From Pseudomonadota bacterium (GTDB taxonomy: Bacteria > Pseudomonadota > Gammaproteobacteria > Burkholderiales > Burkholderiaceae_B): a stretch of DNA of 5,323 bases. Of the stretch, positions 1 to 4,972 are shown piece after piece. Location: NCBI GenBank assembly GCA_023423975.1, contig JAFAEO010000051.1, positions 1 to 5,323 on the forward strand, read 5' to 3'. Position 1 is the first letter of the stretch, and each line of letters begins with the position of its first letter. The notes beneath the pieces were generated by a model that saw only the letters and a list, made by a program, of their open reading frames with translations, had not been told where the DNA came from and did not search any database. A program made the translations under genes and the position numbers.

Positions 1-1
1 T

Positions 2-238
2 ATCGCGTTTCAGCGGATCGACCTGCGGCTTGCCACGCGACTTCTGGCCATGGCCGAGGGCGATACCGTCCATGCCACGCATCAGCAACTCGCCGCTGAA
101 CTCGGCTCGGCGCGCGAGGTCATCAGCCGGACATTATCCGAGTTTCAACGCCGGGGATGGATCGAACAGGCCCGGGGCGAAGTTCGGCTGATGGATCGGC
201 CCGCGCTGGAAAAACTGACGCGAGAGCCGGAAGTGTAA
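2..238 (+). CDS. Crp/Fnr-family transcriptional regulator, C-terminal part (5' end outside window)
   Basis: This is the DNA-binding end of a Crp/Fnr-type regulator. The reading frame is open back to base 2, so the N-terminal cyclic-nucleotide-binding-like sensor domain and the start codon lie upstream of the window; an internal ATG at 50 is not the true start. Visible are the end of the long dimerisation helix (RIDLRLATRLLAMA) and a winged helix-turn-helix: THQQLAAELG from base 77, then the recognition helix SAREVISRTLSEFQRRGWI, then a short wing ending in a basic tail. The recognition helix has the E-x-x-S-R arrangement of FNR (Glu codon 116, Ser 125, Arg 128) rather than the R-E-x-x-x-R of CRP. 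The signal sensed cannot be read from this fragment. Its position 69 bp ahead of a sulfur gene run, on the same strand, suggests it controls that run, but this is inference. The family call is firm; the subfamily is unknown. Confidence 0.9.
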   Translation: MAFQRIDLRLATRLLAMAEGDTVHATHQQLAAELGSAREVISRTLSEFQRRGWIEQARGEVRLMDRPALEKLTREPEV

Positions 239-255
239 CCAAGTCACCGACGGGA

Positions 256-265
256 GGTCGCGACC
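256..265. repeat. Perfect 10-bp palindrome GGTCGCGACC
   Basis: Bases 256-265 read GGTCGCGACC, identical on both strands. It lies in the gap between the Crp/Fnr gene and the DUF2892 gene and shares its last base with the next, longer inverted repeat. By itself a 10-bp GC-rich palindrome could occur by chance; it gains weight only from its position. No function is demonstrated. Confidence 0.4.
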
Positions 266-284
266 GTGGCATCCACATGCCACG
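265..284. promoter_or_regulatory. Perfect inverted repeat, 8-bp arms with 4-bp spacer: candidate operator or 5'-UTR hairpin
   Basis: The arms CGTGGCAT (265-272) and ATGCCACG (277-284) are exact reverse complements around the spacer CCAC. The repeat sits 23 bp before the ATG of the DUF2892 gene, in the only sizeable gap after the regulator. The inner geometry, five bases-N4-five bases with AT flanking the spacer, matches that of FNR boxes (TTGAT-N4-ATCAA), but the outer bases are GGC/GCC instead of TTG/CAA. The centre (274.5) is too close to the gene for classical class II activation: a transcription start about 41 bp downstream would fall inside the coding region. If protein-bound, repression is therefore more likely. 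It could also form an RNA stem in the leader. No T-run follows, so it is not a canonical terminator. Confidence 0.5.
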
Positions 285-307
285 AAACACAGTCCCGAGG
301 TGTCCTG

Positions 308-520
308 ATGATCAAGAATCTTGGCCAGCCCGACCGCATCCTGCGGTTGGTGGCCGGAATTGTCGCAGCCGTGATCGCATGGCTCTATGGCGGCGGCTGG
401 CCAGTGCTTGGCCCCGTGCTGTGGGTCGTGGCGACCATACTGATCCTGACCGCAGCCTTCGCCACCTGCCCGGCCTATCGGCTGTTCGGCCTGTCCACCT
501 GCCCGCTGAAAAAGAAATGA
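308..520 (+). CDS. Small DUF2892 (YgaP-like transmembrane domain) inner membrane protein
   Basis: A 70-residue protein with two predicted membrane helices, about residues 12-29 and 33-52. An amphipathic start (MIKNLGQPDRILRLVAG) and a short tail bearing CPAYRLFGLSTC (Cys54 and Cys65) then a lysine-rich end complete it. The N-D/P-x-x-R-x-x-R-x-x-x-G opening and the tail CP-Y-LFG-STC are typical of the DUF2892 family, the domain that anchors the rhodanese YgaP in E. coli. Here it stands alone. Its function is unknown; stand-alone members often occur next to sulfurtransferases and YeeE transporters. The ATG at 308 is chosen because GAGG at 297-300 precedes it by 7 bases. A GTG at 266 in the same frame would add 14 non-family residues and lies inside an inverted repeat. 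The stop overlaps the next start by 4 bp (ATGA), implying translational coupling. Confidence 0.85.
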   Translation: MIKNLGQPDRILRLVAGIVAAVIAWLYGGGWPVLGPVLWVVATILILTAAFATCPAYRLFGLSTCPLKKK

Positions 521-945
521 CCAGCTTCACCCCCCTGACCTCTTTCGCGGGCGGCATGTTGATCGGGCTGGCCGCCGTTCTGCTGATGGCCTTTCATGGT
601 CGCATCTTCGGTGCGACCGGAATCCTGTCCGGCCTGATGCGCGGCGGCGATATGCACGACTGGTCGCTGCGGGCCGCGCTGCTTGCGGGCATGGTGCTGG
701 CACCGGGGTTGGTGCTGCTTGTCACCGGCAACTGGCCCGCGCTGGACGTGCCGGTATCGATGACCGCGATCATCGGCGGCGGACTGCTGGTGGGGATCGG
801 CGTCAGCTATGGCGGCGGCTGCACCTCGGGCCATGGCGTCTGCGGCAATGCCCGGTTTTCGCGCCGCTCGATCACTGCGACGCTCAGCTTCATGGCGACT
901 GCCTTCGTCACCGTCTATGTCACCCGTCACCTGATCGGAGGCTGA
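517..945 (+). CDS. YeeE/YedE-family sulfur transporter, N-terminal half (PmpA/TsuA-like)
   Basis: A 142-residue hydrophobic protein with about four membrane helices, near residues 10-26, 54-70, 83-98 and 118-135. It carries the YeeE/YedE signature GGGCTSGHGVCG at 99-110, with Cys102 and Cys109, preceded by the typical GRIFGATGI and SLRAALLAGM blocks. Single-chain YeeE proteins (TsuA), about 350 residues, take up thiosulfate using conserved cysteines in such repeats. This protein equals one half, and the next gene supplies the other, as in proteobacterial two-gene PmpAB systems. The substrate is inferred to be thiosulfate or another sulfane-sulfur compound in the inner membrane. The start at 517 overlaps the upstream stop. 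The same frame is open further upstream to 157, but that stretch runs across the regulator and DUF2892 genes and is not family-like. Confidence 0.9.
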   Translation: MTSFTPLTSFAGGMLIGLAAVLLMAFHGRIFGATGILSGLMRGGDMHDWSLRAALLAGMVLAPGLVLLVTGNWPALDVPVSMTAIIGGGLLVGIGVSYGGGCTSGHGVCGNARFSRRSITATLSFMATAFVTVYVTRHLIGG

Positions 946-946
946 G

Positions 947-1381
947 ATGCGCAAGCTTTCCGCCCTGCTCATCGGCCTGGTCTTCGGGATCGGCATTGCC
1001 ACATCGGGCATGATCAACCCGGCCAAGGTTCTGAACTTCTTCGACATCGCCGGGACCTGGGACCCCAGCCTCGCCTTTGTCATGGGTGGCGCGCTTGCCG
1101 TCGCCATCCCGGGATACCGGCTGGTGCTTGCCCGCAAGGCCCCCCGGTTCGAGCCGAAATTCCAGCTTCCCGACACGAAACTGATCGACATGAAACTGGT
1201 TGCCGGCTCCGGCCTTTTCGGCATCGGCTGGGGGATTGCGGGCTTTTGCCCCGGCGGTGCCCTGCCCGCGCTTGGCACACTCCGCCCCGAGGCACTGGCC
1301 TTCGTCGCGTCAATGATCCTCGGCCTCTTCATCGCGCGCGGTCTGAAAGCCCTCGCTGCCCGCTCGCCCCAATCTGCCTGA
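947..1381 (+). CDS. DUF6691/YeeE-family sulfur transporter, C-terminal half (PmpB-like)
   Basis: A 144-residue membrane protein with about four helices, near residues 5-22, 42-60, 86-100 and 116-133. It shows the family opening GIGIATSGMINPAKVLNFFDIAGTWDPSL (in parts, residues 14-42) and the signature GIGWGIAGFCPGGAL at 92-106 with Cys101. The usual form of the second motif is GxCPGPAL; here the proline is replaced by glycine (Gly104), a small variation. It should pair with the preceding half-protein to form one YeeE-like channel in the inner membrane; only one base separates the two genes. GGAG at 937-940, six bases before the ATG, supports the start. Thiosulfate or persulfide-related sulfur transport is inferred from the family and from the dioxygenase that follows. 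Confidence 0.9.
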   Translation: MRKLSALLIGLVFGIGIATSGMINPAKVLNFFDIAGTWDPSLAFVMGGALAVAIPGYRLVLARKAPRFEPKFQLPDTKLIDMKLVAGSGLFGIGWGIAGFCPGGALPALGTLRPEALAFVASMILGLFIARGLKALAARSPQSA

Positions 1382-1396
1382 TCGGGCCGCCCGATC
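1380..1396. repeat. Hairpin overlapping the stop codon of the DUF6691 gene
   Basis: GATCGGGC (1380-1387) and GCCCGATC (1389-1396) are exact reverse complements around a single C, giving as RNA a 7-bp stem with a CCG loop. It begins within the TGA stop (1379-1381) and ends 26 bases before the next ATG. No U-run follows, so a rho-independent terminator is not supported. It may act as a transcript-stabilising or processing stem that separates expression of the membrane transporter from the enzyme genes, or as an operator. Function is not shown. Confidence 0.45.
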
Positions 1397-1412
1397 CCGC
1401 CATCTGATATTC

Positions 1413-1417
1413 GGAGG
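1413..1417 (+). promoter_or_regulatory. Strong ribosome binding site GGAGG for the MBL gene
   Basis: GGAGG at 1413-1417 lies five bases before the ATG at 1423. It is the longest Shine-Dalgarno match seen in the window and fixes this start. It suggests the dioxygenase is translated independently and efficiently, not by coupling to the transporter gene. Confidence 0.75.
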
Positions 1418-1422
1418 ATAGC

Positions 1423-2307
1423 ATGTCCTGCAAAGCCGACCTCACCGTGAAACCCGAAGTCACGCCTTTCTTCGATCCGGCCACCAACACCATTTCCTAT
1501 GTGGTGAAGGATCCCGGATCTGACGCCTGCGCGGTGGTCGATTCCGTGATGGATATCGACTATGCCGCCGGTCGCATCAGCTACGAATCCGCCGATGCCA
1601 TCATCGCCTTTGTCCGCGAACAGGGGCTGAAGGTCGAATGGCTGATCGAGACCCATGTCCATGCCGACCACCTGTCGGGCGCGCCCTATATCCAGGCGGC
1701 GCTTGGCGGCAGGATCGGCATTGGCAGCCAGATCACCGTGGTGCAGGAAACCTTCGGCAAGGTCTTCAACGAAGGCACCGAGTTCCAGCGTGACGGCAGC
1801 CAGTTCGACCGGCTGTTCGAGGATGGCGACAGCTATCAGGTCGGCGGCATGAGCTGCTGTGCGATCCACACGCCCGGCCATACCCCCGCCTGCATGACCC
1901 ATGTGATGGGCGATGCGGCTTTCGTCGGCGACACGCTGTTCATGCCCGATGGCGGCTCGGCCCGCGCCGATTTCCCGGGCGGCGACGCAGGCACGCTCTA
2001 CGACAGCATCCAGAAGGTGCTCGCCCTGCCGCGCGAGACCAGGCTCTTCATGTGCCATGACTATGGCCCCAATGGCCGTGACATCGCCTGGGAAACCACC
2101 GTGGCCGAGCAGCAGGACCACAATATTCATGTCGGCAAAGGCCGCACGCGCGAAGAGTTCATCGCCATGCGCGAGGCACGCGATGCCACGCTGAAGATGC
2201 CGACGCTGATCATTCCCTCGCTTCAGGTCAATATGAAGGCAGGCGAACTGCCGCCCGAGGACGAGAGCGGCAAGCGGTTCCTCAAGGTGCCGCTCGGCGC
2301 ATTGTAG
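1423..2307 (+). CDS. MBL-fold metallohydrolase, probable persulfide dioxygenase (ETHE1/Blh type)
   Basis: A 294-residue metallo-beta-lactamase-fold protein of the ETHE1/Blh group. Such enzymes use a single Fe(II) to oxidise glutathione persulfide (GSSH + O2 + H2O to GSH + sulfite). The metal motifs are intact: THVHADH at 77-83 (His78, His80, Asp82, His83), HTPGHT at 149-154 (His153), GDTLF at 169-173 (Asp170) and MCHDY at 210-214 (His212). By analogy with ETHE1, His78, His153 and Asp170 are the expected iron ligands. The ARADFPGGDAGTLYDSI block and the tail from WETTVAEQQDHNIHVG to VNMKAGELPPEDESGKRFLKVPLGAL match Blh C-domains, explaining the length above the roughly 250 residues of ETHE1. 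Where Blh-type proteins usually have a DYGTAR- or DFGTAR-like stretch, this one has DGGSAR. It is cytoplasmic, with no signal peptide. Neighbours (YeeE pair, DUF442) support a sulfane-sulfur role; a hydrolase of another thioester is the alternative. Confidence 0.9.
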   Translation: MSCKADLTVKPEVTPFFDPATNTISYVVKDPGSDACAVVDSVMDIDYAAGRISYESADAIIAFVREQGLKVEWLIETHVHADHLSGAPYIQAALGGRIGIGSQITVVQETFGKVFNEGTEFQRDGSQFDRLFEDGDSYQVGGMSCCAIHTPGHTPACMTHVMGDAAFVGDTLFMPDGGSARADFPGGDAGTLYDSIQKVLALPRETRLFMCHDYGPNGRDIAWETTVAEQQDHNIHVGKGRTREEFIAMREARDATLKMPTLIIPSLQVNMKAGELPPEDESGKRFLKVPLGAL

Positions 2308-2320
2308 AGGGCGAGATAGT

Positions 2321-2653
2321 ATGGATATCCAGAAACTCTCTCCGAGGCTCGGGATCTGCGGACAGGTCGAACTGTCAAATATCCCCGAGATCGTCCAGGC
2401 GGGCTATCGCCTCCTGGTCTGCAATCGCCCGGACGATGAAGAGCGTGGCCAGCCCGGCTTTACTGAGGTCGCCGAAGCAGCTCAGTCGGCAGGGCTGGCG
2501 ACCCTGTATCTGCCCATCGCCGGACCTTCCGATTTCGCGCGTCAAGCCCCCGCCATGGCCGAGGCGATGCGAACAGCATCGGGGCCGGTCCTGGCCTACT
2601 GCCGGTCCGGCGCCCGATCCTCGATGCTGTGTACCGCCGCCCTGGCCCCCTGA
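2321..2653 (+). CDS. DUF442 / TIGR01244-family sulfurtransferase-phosphatase, C-terminally short
   Basis: A 110-residue cytoplasmic protein resembling the N-terminal DUF442 domain of Blh. It has the family opening (MDIQKLSPRLGICGQVELSNIPEIVQAGYR, in parts) and VCNRPDDEERGQPGF at 33-47. The active-site loop YCRSGARS at 93-100 contains nucleophile Cys94 and Arg99. CRSGxR is a rhodanese-type six-residue loop able to carry a persulfide, although the fold is related to dual-specificity phosphatases and databases often call members phosphatases. A role passing sulfane sulfur to the adjacent MBL enzyme is inferred. The protein ends only 11 residues after Arg99. Family members as I recall them continue for about 25-30 residues with a GYDL-type segment, so a C-terminal loss is possible. 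Neither alternative frame downstream of the stop restores that segment. The start lies 13 bp after the MBL stop, with GAGGG at 2307-2311 upstream. Confidence 0.82.
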   Translation: MDIQKLSPRLGICGQVELSNIPEIVQAGYRLLVCNRPDDEERGQPGFTEVAEAAQSAGLATLYLPIAGPSDFARQAPAMAEAMRTASGPVLAYCRSGARSSMLCTAALAP

Positions 2654-2718
2654 CCTTGTTTCATCGCATGGCCCGTTCCTGAAGCCGCGCGATCCGCCTA
2701 TTGCTGAAAGCGGCCCCC

Positions 2719-4455
2719 ATGTGCCTGTCCCTGACCCGCCATCTGCCCATCCTCGACTGGGGGCGGCGCTATTCGAAATCAGACCTGTCGTCCGACCTGA
2801 CGGCGGCGGTGATCGTCACTATCATGCTGGTGCCGCAATCGCTGGCCTATGCGATGCTGGCAGGCCTGCCCCCCGAGGCGGGGATCTATGCCTCGGTTCT
2901 GCCGATCGTGCTTTATGCGATCTTCGGCACAAGCCGCGCGCTGGCCGTCGGGCCGGTGGCCGTGGTGTCACTGATGACCGCTTCGGCCGTGGGTCAGGTG
3001 GCGGAAAGCGGCACGGCGGGCTATGCGGTGGCCGCGCTGACGCTGGCGCTGCTGTCAGGGGCGATGCTGATCGGTCTGGGCCTGCTGCGCTTCGGTTTTC
3101 TGGCCAACTTCCTGTCGCATCCGGTGATTGCGGGGTTCATCATCGCCTCGGGCCTGCTGATCGCCGCCGGGCAGGCGCGGCATATCCTCGGCATCGCGGG
3201 TGGTGGTGACACACTGCCGGAAATCCTGCATCGGCTCTGGCAGCATCTGGCGGAGACGAACTGGCAAACGCTGGTGATCGGCCTTGCCTCCACCGTCTTT
3301 CTGGTCTGGGTGCGCAAGGGAATGAAGCCCGCGATGAAGTGGCTTGGGGCAAGTGACGGGCTGGCATCACTGCTGACCCGTGCCGGGCCGGTCTTTGCGA
3401 TCATCGCGACAACCGTGACGGTCAGGGCGTTTGGCTTGCATGAACAGGGCGTCGCCATCGTGGGTAGCATCCCGCAAGGATTGCCACCCTTCACCCTGCC
3501 CGATCTGTCGCCCGGGCTGATTGGAACGCTGGCCCTGCCCGCCGCCCTGATCTCGGTCATCGGCTTTGTCGAAAGCGTTTCGGTTGCACAGACCCTTGCC
3601 GCGAAAAAGCGCCAACGCATCGACCCGGATCAGGAACTGATCGGCCTTGGTGCCGCCAATGTCGGTGCGGCTTTTTCGGGCGGTTTTCCGGTGACGGGGG
3701 GCTTTGCGCGATCCGTGGTGAATTATGACGCGGGTGCCGCCACCCCTGCTGCGGGCGCGTTCACGGCCATCGGGCTGGCACTGGCTGCGCTGACCCTAAC
3801 GCCGCTACTCTATTTCCTGCCCCAGGCCACGCTCGCGGCCACGATCATCGTCGCCGTCCTGAGCCTTGTGGATCCGGCGATCCTGCGCCGCACCTGGGCC
3901 TATTCGCGGCGCGATTTCGCAAGCGTTGTGGTGACCGTCCTTTCCACGCTTCTGTTCGGAGTCGAGGCCGGGGTCTCGACCGGCGTCGCGCTGTCCCTGC
4001 TGTTGCACGTCCTGAACACTGCCCGCCCGCATGTGGCCGAGGTCGGCCTAGTGCCCGGCAGCCAGCATTTCCGCAATGTGCTGCGCCACAAGGTCGAGAC
4101 CCTGCCGGGCGTGCTGATGCTGCGGGTGGATGAGAGCCTTTATTTCGCCAATGCCCGCGCCATCGAGACGCTGGTGCTGGATCGCCTGGCAGCCGACCCC
4201 GCCATTCGCGAGGTGGTGCTGATGTGTTCGGCGGTGAATGTGATCGACTTTTCCGCGCTGGAATCCCTTGAGGCGCTGGCCACGGAACTGGCCGCGCAGA
4301 AGGTCCGCCTGCATCTGTCGGAAGTGAAAGGCCCGGTCATGGACCGGCTCAAGACCACACATTTTCTGCGCGATCTGAACGGCGAAGTCTTCCTGTCGCA
4401 ATACGACGCCTGGAAGAGCCTGGCCGCGACAGGCCCAACTGCGAAGGCCGGGTAA
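2719..4455 (+). CDS. SulP-family inorganic anion transporter with C-terminal STAS domain
   Basis: A 578-residue inner membrane transporter of the SulP (SLC26-like) family. The N-terminus LPILDWGRRYSKSDLSSDL (9-27) leads into the family signature VTIMLVPQSLAYAMLAGLPPEAGIYAS (in parts, 33-59), followed by FGTSRALAVGPVAVVSLM and many membrane helices to about residue 435. A STAS domain follows from about 438 to 560, with VNVIDFSALESLEAL (Asp510, Ser512) at the usual nucleotide-binding or phosphoregulatory loop. Length and domain order are complete for the family. Members carry sulfate, bicarbonate or other anions; next to persulfide oxidation, sulfate or sulfite handling is the best inference. 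The ATG at 2719 is preferred because it places the N-terminus as in relatives, though the ribosome site is weak (GAAAG at 2706-2710). A TTG at 2701 in frame would add six residues and lacks a site. A 65-bp gap separates it from the short DUF442 gene. Confidence 0.92.
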   Translation: MCLSLTRHLPILDWGRRYSKSDLSSDLTAAVIVTIMLVPQSLAYAMLAGLPPEAGIYASVLPIVLYAIFGTSRALAVGPVAVVSLMTASAVGQVAESGTAGYAVAALTLALLSGAMLIGLGLLRFGFLANFLSHPVIAGFIIASGLLIAAGQARHILGIAGGGDTLPEILHRLWQHLAETNWQTLVIGLASTVFLVWVRKGMKPAMKWLGASDGLASLLTRAGPVFAIIATTVTVRAFGLHEQGVAIVGSIPQGLPPFTLPDLSPGLIGTLALPAALISVIGFVESVSVAQTLAAKKRQRIDPDQELIGLGAANVGAAFSGGFPVTGGFARSVVNYDAGAATPAAGAFTAIGLALAALTLTPLLYFLPQATLAATIIVAVLSLVDPAILRRTWAYSRRDFASVVVTVLSTLLFGVEAGVSTGVALSLLLHVLNTARPHVAEVGLVPGSQHFRNVLRHKVETLPGVLMLRVDESLYFANARAIETLVLDRLAADPAIREVVLMCSAVNVIDFSALESLEALATELAAQKVRLHLSEVKGPVMDRLKTTHFLRDLNGEVFLSQYDAWKSLAATGPTAKAG

Positions 4456-4459
4456 ACAC

Positions 4460-4474
4460 ACTGGATAGCCCAGT
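4460..4474. repeat. Weak inverted repeat after the sulP gene
   Basis: ACTGG (4460-4464) and CCAGT (4470-4474) can pair around the loop ATAGC just after the SulP stop codon. The stem is only five base pairs and no T-run follows, so it is at most a weak transcript-end or spacing element. It is recorded because it is the only symmetry noted between the two genes. Confidence 0.2.
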
Positions 4475-4522
4475 CGGCCATCGCAAACCTGCATTGTCAT
4501 CAACGAGAAAAGGACCGAATCC

Positions 4523-4957
4523 ATGAAAACGACCCTCCTTGCCGCCGCTCTGGCTCTGACCAGCGCAGGCGCGGTCCAGGCTGACGAACCGCGCAAACTG
4601 GTGACGATCCTGACGGCGCCCGAGGCCCAGACCCAGCTTATGGCGATGGTTCTGACCATGAACGCCGTGGCGCAGGGCGCCGAGGCGAAAATCCTGCTTT
4701 GCGGCCCCGCCGGTGATATCGCGCTGAAAGCAGCCCCGGAAACCGCGACGGCAGGCCAACCCCCGCAAGGCGCCAGCCCGCAAGGCCTTCTGAAGACGAT
4801 GATCGAGAAGAACGGCGTGCAGGTGCAGGTTTGTGCAATCTATCTGCCAGGGCTGGGTGCCGGCCCGGAAGTTCTCATCGATGGCGTGACCGCTGCGACC
4901 CCCGACGCCATGGCGAAGGAACTGACCTCCGACGACACAACGGTCATGAGCTTCTGA
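4523..4957 (+). CDS. Exported DsrE-family protein
   Basis: A 144-residue DsrE/DsrF-like protein with a clear Sec signal peptide: basic MKTT, hydrophobic LLAAALALTSAGAV, and a likely cut after VQA at residue 20 (mature start DEPRK). The mature part is one small alpha/beta domain: KLVTILTAPEAQTQLMAMVLTMNA (in parts), then KILLCGPAGDIALK at 56-69 with Cys60, then VQVCAIYLPGLG with Cys104, ending in VMSF. DsrE-like proteins bind sulfane sulfur on conserved cysteines and pass it between carriers; either cysteine could serve here. A signal peptide places this one in the periplasm, unlike cytoplasmic DsrEFH or TusBCD. The linker has a short in-frame repeat (PQGAS PQG, residues 81-88). AAGGA at 4510-4514, eight bases before the ATG, supports the start. 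An exported rhodanese follows, a natural partner. The exact reaction is unknown. Confidence 0.87.
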   Translation: MKTTLLAAALALTSAGAVQADEPRKLVTILTAPEAQTQLMAMVLTMNAVAQGAEAKILLCGPAGDIALKAAPETATAGQPPQGASPQGLLKTMIEKNGVQVQVCAIYLPGLGAGPEVLIDGVTAATPDAMAKELTSDDTTVMSF

Positions 4958-4972
4958 TCCGGAACCATGAAC

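Noticed and set aside
157..516. Upstream extension of the YeeE frame, adding 120 residues.
   Set aside because: It runs across the regulator end and the DUF2892 gene in another frame; the added residues are Arg/Pro-rich and unlike the family, whereas the ATG at 517 gives the normal N-terminus with ATGA coupling.
475..2130. A 551-codon open frame on the minus strand spanning the YeeE pair and most of the MBL gene.
   Set aside because: It lies opposite three well-supported genes; its product is low-complexity, rich in Ala/Arg/Gly/His, with no recognisable domain. High-GC coding DNA often leaves such open antisense frames.
2436..3209. A 257-codon + strand frame bridging the DUF442 and SulP genes, considered as a frameshifted DUF442 C-terminus.
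   Set aside because: Its translation after the DUF442 stop is Pro/Arg-rich and lacks any DUF442-like segment; it is a shadow frame of the two genes.
4490..4503. FNR-box-like sequence TGCAT-TGTC-ATCAA before the DsrE gene.
   Set aside because: Only one half-site is good (8 of 10 consensus positions overall), and it sits right beside the ribosome site, leaving no room for a promoter in activating geometry. A chance match is likely.
4456..4522. Possible terminator and separate promoter between sulP and dsrE.
   Set aside because: Only a five-bp stem without a T-run was found, and no convincing -35/-10 pair could be read by eye; read-through from sulP is equally plausible.
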